64,000 nucleotides of DNA from Streptomyces flaveolus (GTDB lineage: Bacteria; Actinomycetota; Actinomycetes; Streptomycetales; Streptomycetaceae). Location of the stretch: contig NZ_BMRV01000002.1 in assembly GCF_014648815.1 (NCBI RefSeq), positions 682,001 to 746,000 on the forward strand, given 5' to 3'. Positions 36,842-46,634 of this stretch are shown piece by piece. The notes below the pieces were generated by a model. The model made no database searches. It was not told the DNA's origin and was given only the letters and a program-made list of their open reading frames with translations. Each line of letters begins with the position of its first letter. Positions within the stretch are counted from its first letter, which is position 1. Made by a program: the position numbers and the translations under genes.

Positions 36842-37619
36842 CCCGGACGCGGCCCGGCCGTCCATGACGGCCGAGGACACGGACCCCGCGACGGCACCCG
36901 TCGGCGCCGAGGAGTCGGGTACCGAGGACGGGCCGACGGCGTTCCGCTTCCAGGTGCAGCCGGAGTTCCACCCCGTCCCGCTGGGCCTCGGGGAGGACGA
37001 GGACACCCTCCACGAGCGCCTGCGTCGGTTCTCCCACGACTACTGGGGCGAGCGCGAGGACCTGGAACCCCTGCGCCGGCTGACCACAGCCACGTACGCG
37101 GCGAACGCGGAGGGTCTCGCCGCGGGCGGGACCGTCTACAGCGCACTCGGCATCTTCCCCATCGGTGGCACCTCCGACGGTTCCGAGCCGCCCGAGCGCG
37201 TCAGCCGCGCCACGCTCACCGTCAGCGTGCGCGACCTGGCCAACCCCGACCCCCATCTGACGGCCGCGGGCATCTCGGAGGCCCTGGACAAGACGTCCGC
37301 GGGCGGTGAGGTGCAGCCGATCACCCTGCCGGCCGGCCCGGCGGTCGTCCACGTCGCCGGGGCCCGGGCCGTCTGGGACCTCCCGGAGGGAGAACAGGAA
37401 CGGTTCTTCGTCCGGATCGAGGTCTGGCTGCCGTTCCCCGCCGAGGACCGCCTGCTCCTGCTCTGCCTGAGCACGGCCGACGTCCAGGACCTCTATCACT
37501 ACCAGGCGGTGCTCGCGGACATCGCCGACACCATCGCCTTCGGTGAGGACGAGGCCCCCGCGCCCGCCGAGGCGGCACCGTCCCCAGCCCTTGCCGTCTC
37601 CCCCTTCGGCTCCTACTGA
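36825..37619 (+). CDS. Hypothetical protein of the WXG100-like cluster
   Basis: A 264-residue soluble protein with no signal peptide or membrane segment. It has an acidic, Pro-rich N-terminus, a folded middle (FRFQVQPEFHPVPLGLGED; VSRATLTVSVRDLANPDPH; RFFVRIEVWLPFPAEDRLLL) and an Ala/Pro-rich tail. The start GTG at 36825 overlaps the preceding gene by 17 bp and has GAAGGTG upstream; GTG 36834 or ATG 36864 are alternatives. It lies between a WXG100-like gene and a putative secreted effector, so it may be their dedicated chaperone, by analogy with EspG-like proteins; this is inference from position only. Confidence 0.55.
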   Translation: MTAVRDPDAARPSMTAEDTDPATAPVGAEESGTEDGPTAFRFQVQPEFHPVPLGLGEDEDTLHERLRRFSHDYWGEREDLEPLRRLTTATYAANAEGLAAGGTVYSALGIFPIGGTSDGSEPPERVSRATLTVSVRDLANPDPHLTAAGISEALDKTSAGGEVQPITLPAGPAVVHVAGARAVWDLPEGEQERFFVRIEVWLPFPAEDRLLLLCLSTADVQDLYHYQAVLADIADTIAFGEDEAPAPAEAAPSPALAVSPFGSY

Positions 37620-37641
37620 TCGCGTCGAGGAGATCGTCCCC

Positions 37642-39165
37642 ATGAGCACCCAGACCTACGACGCTCTCGGCTTCGACCCCGCGCCGGGCGTGCCGTCCTC
37701 CGTACGTCACCTGGTCACCGCTCTCAGCGGCGTGGGCAAGCAACTCCATGACGCGCACACGACCCTGACCCGGCTGGGCAAGGCCGACGGCGCCTGGGTG
37801 GGCGAGGGGGCGTCCGCCTTCGCCAAGAAGGCCGGATCCCTGCCGAAGTACCTGTCCGCCGGGCACAGTTCGCTGATCGACGCCGCGCACGCGCTGCACA
37901 CGTGGGAGCTGCGGCTGACGGACTTCCAGTCGCTGGCGCGCCGTTACGAGCTGGAGGCCGCGGCCGCCCGCCGCGAGCTGAAGGCGGCTCAGGGCAGCCC
38001 GGACCTGAAGCTGGCGGGGCAGCTCTTCGACACGGACACCGAACTGCAGAACGCCCAGCGGCGCCTCGACAACGCGACCCGTCGGGTGAACGAGGCCGCC
38101 GAAGAGCTGAACGCCGTGATCAAGAAGGCGTGGGAGCTGCGGGGGGACCACGACGAGGCCGCACGCGCCGCCGCCTCGGCGATCCGCAGGGCCGCCGAGG
38201 CGGCGCCGGACTCCAGCCTGCTGGACGACCTCATCGACGCCATCGAGGGCCTGGGCGACAGGATCAGGGATCTCGCGGGCGACCTCTGGGACTGGATCAA
38301 GAAGCACGCGGACACGATCTACAAGATCGGGGACTGGCTGGGCTATGCCAGTGCCGCCTGCGACGTCCTCGCGGTGATCTTCTCCGAGACCATCATCGGC
38401 GCCGTCGTCTTCGAGGGCATCGGCATGGTGCTCAACGCCGGCGCCCTCACCTTCCACTCCGTCGGCTGGGCGGCCGGGGCGAAGAAGGGCAACTGGATGG
38501 ACATCGGCCTGGACATCGTCGGCTTCGTCCCGTTCGGCGACCTGCTGCGCCTGGGGAAGGTCGGCAAGGGTGCCTTCAAGGGCGTCAAGATCCCCATGAA
38601 CGTCCTGGACTTCGGCGCGAAGGCGGCCGACGCCTGGAAGCGCGCCGACGACATCATCGAACACGTCGGCGGGACCGCGAAGCTGGGCGACGACGCGGAG
38701 CAGTGGGTGATGCGGAACGTCAGTGCCCTGGGCAGCAAGGCGCATGCCATCCACATCACCGCGGACACGCTGGCGGACCGGTTCAAGGTCGCGGTGGCCA
38801 AGGAGTTCGGTGACTTCAACCTGTACCGGCCCGGTGCGGGGGTGACGGACTTCGCCTTCCAGAAGGTGATGCCGCAGCTGATCGAGAACACCCCGCTGAA
38901 GCACATACCCGCGCTCACCGACTCCGTCAGGCCCATCATCGACGACGCCGGCGAGACGGTCGGCAAGTACATCGACCCCCGGTCGTGGACGGCACGCGGC
39001 TACGAGGCGGTCGTCGGAACGAAGAACCTCTTCAAGGAAGGCGTACGGCTCGCCGCGGGAGACGAGGTCCAGTACGCGTCCGAGAAGATCCACGAATCGA
39101 TCGACCAGGCACGCCGGACGGCGGGAGACGTCGTGGACGGCCTGTCGAGCCTCAACCCCTTCTGA
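37642..39165 (+). CDS. Putative type VII-secreted protein with WXG100-like N-terminal domain
   Basis: A 507-residue protein from ATG 37642, with GAGGAG nine bases upstream. Residues 1 to about 180 are helical with heptad-like pattern and contain GFDPAPGVPSSVRHLVTALS and the ADGAWVGEGASAFAKK turn (WVG), matching the N-terminal domain of putative T7SS-secreted proteins. Residues about 230-320 are hydrophobic (ACDVLAVIFSETIIGAVVFE, then FHSVGWAAGAKKGNWMDIGL), perhaps membrane-inserting. The C-terminal 180 residues contain no toxin motif I recognise. It follows the gene at 36,825 by 22 bp and is followed by 39,173. Secretion is inferred from domain type, not shown. Confidence 0.65.
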   Translation: MSTQTYDALGFDPAPGVPSSVRHLVTALSGVGKQLHDAHTTLTRLGKADGAWVGEGASAFAKKAGSLPKYLSAGHSSLIDAAHALHTWELRLTDFQSLARRYELEAAAARRELKAAQGSPDLKLAGQLFDTDTELQNAQRRLDNATRRVNEAAEELNAVIKKAWELRGDHDEAARAAASAIRRAAEAAPDSSLLDDLIDAIEGLGDRIRDLAGDLWDWIKKHADTIYKIGDWLGYASAACDVLAVIFSETIIGAVVFEGIGMVLNAGALTFHSVGWAAGAKKGNWMDIGLDIVGFVPFGDLLRLGKVGKGAFKGVKIPMNVLDFGAKAADAWKRADDIIEHVGGTAKLGDDAEQWVMRNVSALGSKAHAIHITADTLADRFKVAVAKEFGDFNLYRPGAGVTDFAFQKVMPQLIENTPLKHIPALTDSVRPIIDDAGETVGKYIDPRSWTARGYEAVVGTKNLFKEGVRLAAGDEVQYASEKIHESIDQARRTAGDVVDGLSSLNPF

Positions 39166-39172
39166 TGACAGC

Positions 39173-39859
39173 GTGGACCTCGTGAAAGACACCACCCCGT
39201 ACGCGTTCGTGGTCTCCGTGAACAACCCGGTTCCGGTGGCGGACCCACGGCCCGGGCACCTGCCACCCGACGCCGAGGCGGTCTCGACGGTCCGTGCGAC
39301 GACCGCCCGCCGGCCCGAGGACACCCCGCTGGCCCGGGTGTTCACCCCGCGCAGCGGACAGCGCTGGAGCCGGCAGGCGCCGGTTCCCTTCTGGGTCGAC
39401 GGCGGAGCGGACGGCGCCCCCTTCTGCTCCGCCCGCCCGGTCGCCCCGGACGTCTACGACGTCCACGCGGCCGACGGCACCCCGCTGGCCCGGGTCACCC
39501 GTCGCGCCGGCCGGCTGCTGCCCTGGCCCCGGCGGGTCCGGTGGTCCGCGGAGTTCGCCGGGGCGTCCCACGGGGTCAGCGGCAGAGCGGGCACGTGGTA
39601 CGCGTGGCTGCTCTACGTCGTCACCGCACCCGTGTGGTTCGTCCTCGCGCTCGGCGCGGCCCTGTACTCGTTCTTCGTGGGCGAGGCGGACGACTACACG
39701 TTCGGCAGGCCGGCCCGGACCCGCTGGCGCTCGCGCGGTGCCGGGACGGTGCTGGACTACCGGGGCGTCAACAGGCTCTACCGCCTCGACCCCCGCGGGC
39801 TGGACCCCCGCGTCGCCTACGCCCTGGCGGTCCTGCACACGTGGGACCGCGAACGCTGA
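39173..39859 (+). CDS. Membrane protein of the WXG100-like cluster
   Basis: A 228-residue protein with one long hydrophobic region near residues 140-167 (YAWLLYVVTAPVWFVLALGA, then ALYSFFVG), probably one or two membrane segments, and a basic N-terminal half. The start is GTG 39173, seven bases after the previous stop; GTG 39182 is an alternative. It is placed like an immunity or accessory protein for the putative secreted protein before it, but nothing in the sequence proves this. The C-terminal side is convergent with an acyltransferase, 28 bp away. Confidence 0.6.
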   Translation: MDLVKDTTPYAFVVSVNNPVPVADPRPGHLPPDAEAVSTVRATTARRPEDTPLARVFTPRSGQRWSRQAPVPFWVDGGADGAPFCSARPVAPDVYDVHAADGTPLARVTRRAGRLLPWPRRVRWSAEFAGASHGVSGRAGTWYAWLLYVVTAPVWFVLALGAALYSFFVGEADDYTFGRPARTRWRSRGAGTVLDYRGVNRLYRLDPRGLDPRVAYALAVLHTWDRER

Positions 39860-39887
39860 CGGCCGCGTGCCCCGGACGAACCGCCTG

Positions 39888-41135
39888 TCAGTGGCCCCCC
39901 GCGTTGCGCAGCCGGGCGAAGGACGTGTCCAGGCCCTTCTTCAGCAGCCGGGACACGGGGCGTTCCACGCACCGGTGGACGAGGTAGCTCAGTACCAGGA
40001 AGCCGGCGATGACCGCGGCCACCAGGAGGCGGGCGTCCATGGTGTCGTGGAGGCGGTTGATGAGGGCGGTACCGGCCGCGTAGTGGACGAGGTAGAGGGG
40101 GTACGTCATGGCACCCGCCGTGACCAGCCACTTCCAGCGGATGCGGTCCGTGTACCCGAGCGCCACGGCGACCATGAAGAGCAGGAAGACGGTGAAGATC
40201 AGCACGCTCCCCCGCCAGCCGGAGACGTGCTCGACCTCCGCGATGCGGTTGCCGAGCTCCAGCTGGCCCATGAGCCACGCCATGGCGAGGATGCCCCACA
40301 GCAGGAGGTCCTGGCCGAAGCGGTGCATGAGGTACAGGGCGAGGCCCGCGATGAAGTACCAGGCGCCGTCCGGGTTGGCGATCAGCTCCAGCAAGGGCAG
40401 GCGGGCGACGGGCGCGAGCATCGCCACCGCGCCCCACAGGCAGCAGAACAGGACCACCCTGCGGTACGTCAGCCCCATGGCGACCACGACGAGGAAGAGC
40501 AGGTAGAAACGCAGCTCGGACCAGAGGGTCCAGTAGACGCCGTCGACGTTGGGTACGGCCGAGCCGGACTGGAGCATGGTCAGGTTGAGCAGCACCTCGC
40601 GCAGGCGGAGGCGTTCCCACACGCCCGGTACGGCGATCAGGACGGCCGTGGTGAAGACGACCGCGAACCAGTACGCCGGGTAGAGCCGGATCACCCGGGA
40701 GACGAAGAACTGGCGCGGGGTGCGCCCCCAGCACGACATGCAGATCACGAAGCCGCTGATCACGAAGAAGATCTCGACGCCGATCCAGCCGTAGGAGGCG
40801 AACCGGAACACCGTCGGCATGATCTCGGAGACCGGCCGGCCCCAGATCGGGTTGCCGGGGCGGTCGGCCCGCCAGGTCCCGGCGTAGTGGTGCACGGCCA
40901 CCATCAGCGCGGCGAGCAGCCGGATGCCGTCGATGACGTACAGGCGTCCGCCCGACCGGGCGCGCCGCGACGGCCGTCCGGCGGGCGCGGCCGGATCGCT
41001 CGGCACGGTCACGGCGAGCGGCGGCAGCGGTTTGCTCGACCGCCCCGCGACTCGCCCCGTCATCCGTCCCGCGACCCGCTCGGGTATCGGTGTTCCACTG
41101 TCCGCCGCACGCACCATCCGTCCAGCCAAGAACAC
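39888..41135 (-). CDS. Acyltransferase 3 family membrane protein
   Basis: A 415-residue O-acyltransferase-like membrane protein of the OafA/YrhL family. A 60-residue charged N-terminus precedes YVIDGIRLLAALMVAVHHYA, with the conserved family histidine. About ten membrane helices follow, including WTLWSELRFYLLFLVVVAMG. It is only distantly like the copy at 4,409-5,605. The start is GTG 41135; ATG 41117 is possible, and neither has a strong ribosome-binding site. It is separated from gdhA upstream by a terminator, so it has its own promoter. The modified polymer is unknown. Confidence 0.8.
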   Translation of the reverse strand: MFLAGRMVRAADSGTPIPERVAGRMTGRVAGRSSKPLPPLAVTVPSDPAAPAGRPSRRARSGGRLYVIDGIRLLAALMVAVHHYAGTWRADRPGNPIWGRPVSEIMPTVFRFASYGWIGVEIFFVISGFVICMSCWGRTPRQFFVSRVIRLYPAYWFAVVFTTAVLIAVPGVWERLRLREVLLNLTMLQSGSAVPNVDGVYWTLWSELRFYLLFLVVVAMGLTYRRVVLFCCLWGAVAMLAPVARLPLLELIANPDGAWYFIAGLALYLMHRFGQDLLLWGILAMAWLMGQLELGNRIAEVEHVSGWRGSVLIFTVFLLFMVAVALGYTDRIRWKWLVTAGAMTYPLYLVHYAAGTALINRLHDTMDARLLVAAVIAGFLVLSYLVHRCVERPVSRLLKKGLDTSFARLRNAGGH

Positions 41136-41164
41136 CGTTCACGACAGCGGTAGTGCTTTCAACG

Positions 41165-41202
41165 ACTCGCCGCCAACGCCCCGTTCGGCGTTGGCGGCGA
41201 GT
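41165..41202 (-). terminator. Terminator after gdhA
   Basis: actcgccgccaacgcc (41165-41180) pairs perfectly with ggcgttggcggcgagt (41187-41202): a 16-bp stem with a 6-nt loop, 11 bp past the gdhA stop. It is the strongest hairpin in the window. The tail on the minus strand is CGTTGAAAGC. Confidence 0.85.
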
Positions 41203-41213
41203 TCACCCGTACG

Positions 41214-42714
<1,501 letters not shown>

Positions 42715-42821
42715 ACCCTGGCCAGTGTTCGGTCTGCGCCCTGACCAGTATGTGAGACCAGGGCGTCACATACCGGCTCCCGGTGACGCACCGCGACGAA
42801 GGCGGCGGCCGGCCGCCCGGG

Positions 42822-43031
42822 TTACGCGTCGCCGTTGAGCATCGCCGCCGTGAGGACGTTCCCGGCGACGCCCCAGCCGCCGTCGGCGACCTCGTCCACG
42901 AGGACGACGGTGGTGGCGCGGGCCCGCTCGCCGTAGATCTCCGCGTACAGGTCGGTGGTGCGCTCGACGATCTTCCGCTTGTCCTCGGCGGTGACGGTGC
43001 CCGCGGGGACCTTGAAGTGGGCGAAGGGCAT
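42822..43031 (-). CDS. 4-oxalocrotonate tautomerase family protein
   Basis: A 69-residue small tautomerase. Met is followed directly by proline (MPFAHFKVPAGT), so removal of Met exposes the N-terminal Pro that is the catalytic base of the family. EDKRKIVERTTDLYAEIYGE and TTVVLVDEVADGGWGVAG complete the beta-alpha-beta fold. The start overlaps nothing; the upstream SDR gene ends one base before, so the two are co-transcribed. The substrate is unknown. A 14-bp GC palindrome (42,804-42,817) follows the stop. Confidence 0.85.
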   Translation of the reverse strand: MPFAHFKVPAGTVTAEDKRKIVERTTDLYAEIYGERARATTVVLVDEVADGGWGVAGNVLTAAMLNGDA

Positions 43032-43032
43032 G

Positions 43033-43797
43033 TCAGACCAGCCCTCCGTTGGCGCGCAGGACCTGGCCGTTCACCCAGTGTCCGGCGGGGCTGCTCAGGA
43101 AGGCGACCACGGCGGCGATGTCCTCCGGGGTGCCCAGCCGCTCCAGGGGCGGGGTCTTGGCGAGCTGCTCGATCCGCTCGGGCGTCTTGTCCGCGAGGAA
43201 CAGGTCCGTGGCCGTGGGTCCGGGGGCCACGGCGTTCACCGTGATGTCCCGGCCGCGCAGCTCACGCGCCATGATCAGGATCATCGCCTCTACAGCGCCC
43301 TTGCTCGCCGTGTATGCCCCGTAGGTCGGGAACTGCGCGCCGACCACGGAGGTCGAGAACCCCACGAAGGAGCCGCCCGCCCGCAGCCGCCGGGCCGCCT
43401 GCTGGGCGACGACGAAGGTGCCGCGGATGTTGGTGCGGTGCATGGCGTCCAGTGCCGCCAGGTCCAGGTCGGCGATGGTCGACAGGGTCATCCGTCCGGC
43501 CGAGTTCACCACCACGTCGACGCCGCCGAACTCCTCCTCCGCCCGGTCGAACAGCGCGGCGACCTCCTTCTCCTCCGCCACATCGGCCTGTACGGCGATC
43601 GCCCGCCCGCCGGCGGCGGTGATCGCGGCCACCGTCTCCTCGGCGGCCCCGGCACCGTGGGCGTAGTTCACGACGACGGCCAGGCCGTCCTGGGCGAGCT
43701 TCTCGGAGACCGCCCGGCCGATGCCGCGGGATCCGCCGGTGACGACGGCGACGCGTACGGCCGCGGGGGTCGGGTTCTGATTCGTGTTCGTGGTCAT
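43033..43797 (-). CDS. Short-chain dehydrogenase/reductase
   Basis: A 254-residue classical SDR. The NAD(P)-binding loop is TGGSRGIG (20-27), with NSAG at 98-101, and the catalytic tyrosine and lysine are Y162 and K166 in AYTASKGAVE. The GG-x-R after the first strand favours NADP(H). It forms an operon with the tautomerase gene and is divergent from the HTH regulator at 43,875. The 77-bp gap holds a perfect 9-bp inverted repeat, so it is probably controlled by that regulator. The substrate is not known. Confidence 0.88.
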   Translation of the reverse strand: MTTNTNQNPTPAAVRVAVVTGGSRGIGRAVSEKLAQDGLAVVVNYAHGAGAAEETVAAITAAGGRAIAVQADVAEEKEVAALFDRAEEEFGGVDVVVNSAGRMTLSTIADLDLAALDAMHRTNIRGTFVVAQQAARRLRAGGSFVGFSTSVVGAQFPTYGAYTASKGAVEAMILIMARELRGRDITVNAVAPGPTATDLFLADKTPERIEQLAKTPPLERLGTPEDIAAVVAFLSSPAGHWVNGQVLRANGGLV

Positions 43798-43829
43798 GAC
43801 TCCACGATGCGCCGCGGCGGCCCGCGCAG

Positions 43830-43850
43830 CCAGGGGATGACATCCCCTGG
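43830..43850. promoter_or_regulatory. Operator-like inverted repeat in the SDR/regulator divergent gap
   Basis: ccaggggat-gac-atcccctgg: 9-bp perfect arms with a 3-bp spacer, 32 bp from the SDR start and 24 bp from the regulator start. Its position in a short divergent promoter region makes it the natural binding site of the neighbouring HTH protein. Confidence 0.65.
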
Positions 43851-43874
43851 GTCGGCGGCCCGGCCCGGCGCAGA

Positions 43875-44777
43875 ATGGACGGCATGAGCGCTGTGAAGTA
43901 CGCCGAGCTGGGAGCGTTCCTGCGGTCGCGGCGGGAGCGCATCCGCCCGGCCGACGTCGGGCTCCCGGCCGGGCCGCGGCGCCGGGTGCCGGGGCTGCGC
44001 CGCGAGGAGGTGGCCCAGCTCGCCGGGGCGTCGGTGGACTACTACAACGAGCTGGAGCGCGGGGCCGGATCCCAGCCGTCCGAGCAGATGATCGCCGCGC
44101 TGGCGAGGGCGCTGCGGCTGTCCGCCGACGAGCGGGACTACCTGTACCGGCTCGCGGACCGGCCGGTGCCCGTGCAGGGCGGGGCCGCCTCGCACGTGCA
44201 CCCCGGCATGCTCGACCTGCTCGGTCGGCTGACCTCGACCCCGGCGCAGGTGATCACCGACCTGCACGTCACCCTCGTACAGAATCCGCTGGCCGTGGCG
44301 CTGGTCGGGGACCAGTCCGGTTTCCGGGGGCCCCGGGCGAGCTTCGTCCACCGGTGGTTCACCGAGCCCGACGCCCGGCTCCTGCATCCCGAGGCCGACC
44401 ACGAGAGCCAGTCCCGCGCCTTCGTCGCCGACCTGCGGGCCGCCGCCGCGCGCAGGGACGCGAAGGACCCGGAGGTCGGCGCGATGATCCGCACGCTGCT
44501 CGACGTCTCCCCCGAGTTCGCCGCGCTGTGGGCCGACCATGACGTGGCCTTCCGGCGCGACGACCGCAAGCGCATCGTGCACCCCACGATCGGCGTCATC
44601 GAGGTCAACTGCCTCAACCTGTTCAGCGAGGACGGACGACAGCGACTGCTCTGGTTCACCCCGGCCGTCGGGACGGACAGCGCGGGGCTGCTGGAGCTGC
44701 TGGCGGTCGTCGGGACGCAGGAGGTCGTCAGCGCTCCGACGCGTACGGAAGGAAGTGCGTCCAGGCAGCGGGGGTGA
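43875..44777 (+). CDS. HTH regulator with MmyB-like ligand-binding domain
   Basis: A 300-residue transcription factor: an XRE-type helix-turn-helix (about 10-75, with GLRREEVAQLAGASVDYYNE), then an MmyB-like C-terminal domain (about 105-275; FTEPDARLLHPEADHESQSR), the domain type that binds fatty-acid-like ligands in MlrA/MmyB proteins. The start may be ATG 43875 or ATG 43884. It is divergent from an SDR gene, the usual arrangement in Streptomyces, and probably represses it through the repeat at 43,830. Its 3' end overlaps the convergent DUF397 gene by 50 bp. Confidence 0.85.
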   Translation: MDGMSAVKYAELGAFLRSRRERIRPADVGLPAGPRRRVPGLRREEVAQLAGASVDYYNELERGAGSQPSEQMIAALARALRLSADERDYLYRLADRPVPVQGGAASHVHPGMLDLLGRLTSTPAQVITDLHVTLVQNPLAVALVGDQSGFRGPRASFVHRWFTEPDARLLHPEADHESQSRAFVADLRAAAARRDAKDPEVGAMIRTLLDVSPEFAALWADHDVAFRRDDRKRIVHPTIGVIEVNCLNLFSEDGRQRLLWFTPAVGTDSAGLLELLAVVGTQEVVSAPTRTEGSASRQRG

Positions 44778-44931
44778 GGGCCAGGCGGGGACCGTCGGTG
44801 TGCTTCGAGTCGCGGACGTGGACGGTGCCGGGGGTGAGGGCCAGTTCGACGCAGGAGTTGCCGTCGTTTCCACCGCTGTAGCTGCTCTTGAACCACGCCA
44901 GCTCGGAGACGGCAGTGGTCTTGCGGATCAT
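44728..44931 (-). CDS. DUF397 family small protein
   Basis: A 67-residue protein with the DUF397 pattern: LAWFKSSYSGGNDGNSCVEL, then VHVRDSKHTDGPRLALTPAA and a W-F ending. Its ATG overlaps the stop of the upstream HTH gene (ATGA), so the pair is coupled. Such proteins accompany WhiJ-like regulators in Streptomyces and are thought to act with them in development. Its 3' end runs into the convergent gene at 43,875-44,777. Confidence 0.88.
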   Translation of the reverse strand: MIRKTTAVSELAWFKSSYSGGNDGNSCVELALTPGTVHVRDSKHTDGPRLALTPAAWTHFLPYASER

Positions 44932-45776
44932 GTTTCTCCCAGCAGTTGCTCGACGAAGGCCAGCGATTCCCGAGGTGAGAGCGCCTGAGCCCGGATGGTG
45001 CCATACCGCAGCTCAAGAATGCGCAGGTGCTTGGGATCCGGGGTCGGTCGACCGTTGAAAGCACCGTCGGAGCGGCCCACCGCCGTACCGTCCGGGAACT
45101 TCAGCAACTCGATCCGTCCGTCCAAGCCGGAGTGGGTGTCGCAGTTCATTGGCATCACTTGGAGCACGACGTTGTGCAACCGCCCCACCTCCAGCAGACG
45201 TTCAAGCTGCTGACACCAGACCATTGTGCCGCCGATGGGACGCCGCAGAACCCCCTCTTCCAGGACGAAGCTGAGCGCTGGAGCAGGAGAGCGTTCGAAG
45301 ACTGACTGCCGGGCCAGACGAGCGGCCACCATCCGTTCGACATCGTCCGGTGAGTACGGTGGCTGCGCTGCCCCGATCACAGCTCGTGCGTGGTCCCGCG
45401 TTTGCAGCAGACCCGGGATGATGTGGCACTCGTAGAGGCCGATCTCGACCGCTCTGGCCTCCAACTGGCCCAGCTCCCGGACCTTCTTCGGGTACCGGAC
45501 CTTCTTCACGTCCTCCCACGTCGCCGCGATGAGCCCGCCCGCGCCCAACACCTCGTCGGCTCTGTCCAGATACTCCTGCCGGGGAATCCGCTTGCCGCCC
45601 TCGACCTTGTAGACGAGGTCCTCCCCGTACCCGACGGCCACTCCGAAGTCGGCAGCCCGCATCCCCACCGCCTCGCGGCGGAGTTTCAACTGCCGTCCCA
45701 CCGTGGCGATGACCGCGACGCCCCACTCGTCGTCAGGGTCCACCTCCCACCCCGGCTCGTCCACCTCGACCGCCAT
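44928..45776 (-). CDS. WhiJ-like XRE regulator (HTH, DUF5753)
   Basis: A 282-residue protein from ATG 45776, with GAAGGGG before it; the frame is open further upstream without support. A helix-turn-helix lies at about 25-80 (LKLRREAVGMRAADFGVAVG), followed by the DUF5753 domain (about 100-275; IGLYECHIIPGLLQTRDHAR and WCQQLERLLEVGRL). It forms the typical Streptomyces module with the DUF397 gene downstream and the divergent ATPase gene at 45,933, as in whiJ and abaA-like loci that affect sporulation and antibiotic production. The specific role here is unknown. Confidence 0.85.
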   Translation of the reverse strand: MAVEVDEPGWEVDPDDEWGVAVIATVGRQLKLRREAVGMRAADFGVAVGYGEDLVYKVEGGKRIPRQEYLDRADEVLGAGGLIAATWEDVKKVRYPKKVRELGQLEARAVEIGLYECHIIPGLLQTRDHARAVIGAAQPPYSPDDVERMVAARLARQSVFERSPAPALSFVLEEGVLRRPIGGTMVWCQQLERLLEVGRLHNVVLQVMPMNCDTHSGLDGRIELLKFPDGTAVGRSDGAFNGRPTPDPKHLRILELRYGTIRAQALSPRESLAFVEQLLGET

Positions 45777-45932
45777 CCCGCGCCCCTTCGTCGTACTCGC
45801 AGCGTTGCCCCAGCGCCCTACCCGCAGGCCCCTCCCGACAGCACCGACACCACCGGACAACGACCGGACAGTGACCGTACGTACCCGCTGAGTCACTTCT
45901 CACGGTACGCAGGCGCCGCCACGCTGAGTGAC

Positions 45933-46364
45933 GTGAATCAGGAATCCGCCGAACTCGCGACGTCCGTACGCAACTTCAGCCTGCTGCTCTCCCCCACGCC
46001 ACGCGGTGCCCGCCTGGCCCGCCTGCTCGCGACCGAACAGCTCCGTTCCTGGGGAGTGCCGCTGGACCCGGCACGGCACGTCGTCGCCGAGCTGGCAGCC
46101 AACGCGGCGGACCACGGACGCGTACCCGGCCGCGATTTCCGGCTCACGCTGTACGTCGTCGGCGACACCCTGCGCATCGAGGTCACGGACACCCGGGGCG
46201 AACGGCTCCCCGAGCTCCGAACACCCGACCCCGACGCGGAATCGGGCCGCGGCCTGCTGCTGGTGGAGGCGTTCGCCCACCGCTGGGGAGTGACGGAGGG
46301 CCGCTTTCCGCACAAGACCGTGTGGGCCGAACTGCGTTTCACGCCACCGGAACCCACGTTCTGA
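45933..46364 (+). CDS. Anti-sigma-like ATP-binding protein (HATPase)
   Basis: A 143-residue GHKL-type ATPase domain protein. The N-box is VVAELAANAADHG, with a D-x-R-G motif (TDTRGERLPEL) and the glycine lid ESGRGLLLVEAFAHRWG. Such single-domain kinases resemble SpoIIAB/RsbW anti-sigma factors and are a regular third partner of HTH-DUF397 pairs. The start is GTG 45933 without an obvious ribosome-binding site; it is divergent from the HTH gene across 156 bp. Confidence 0.82.
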   Translation: MNQESAELATSVRNFSLLLSPTPRGARLARLLATEQLRSWGVPLDPARHVVAELAANAADHGRVPGRDFRLTLYVVGDTLRIEVTDTRGERLPELRTPDPDAESGRGLLLVEAFAHRWGVTEGRFPHKTVWAELRFTPPEPTF

Positions 46365-46543
46365 GGTTGCGGCGCGGTCGGTGCCCGACCAAGGGCGGGC
46401 GGGTGAACATCACCGGCTCAGCTGGATTTCCGAGCCCTCGGCTCCCCTACGCTCAGCGCACACGACCGCAAAAAGGTCGGCCCCCGCGGGGACTGGCATC
46501 CCAGTGCGAGGGCCTGACCACCAAGGAAGATTGGCCCTTCCCG

Positions 46544-46621
46544 ATGGATAGCACAAGGAGCTGTCCCTCCTCGCGATCGGCCTCGGCTGCCACATCCAGT
46601 CGCTCCCCGCAGGGGCCGTAG
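46544..46621 (+). pseudogene. Frameshifted, truncated remnant of a small HTH gene
   Basis: ATG 46544 reads MDSTRS, but shifting by one base at codon 6 gives ELSLLAIGLGCHIQSLPAGAVV. I recognise this as the start of a small helix-turn-helix protein common in Streptomyces, whose N-terminus reads MDSTRELSLLAIG. So one base is missing after codon 5 and everything after about residue 27 is gone, replaced by the 3' end of the VOC gene. The preceding non-coding part (46,365-46,543) has no gene I can name. Confidence 0.5.
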
Positions 46622-46634
46622 TGCGCGGGCCCGC

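Noticed and set aside
41165..41202. Operator reading of the 16-bp inverted repeat after gdhA
   Set aside because: Its place just past the gdhA stop and the stable stem with a short loop fit a terminator better.
46365..46543. Possible gene between the ATPase and VOC genes
   Set aside because: Frames are short and lack signals; only the remnant at 46,544 shows recognisable protein similarity.
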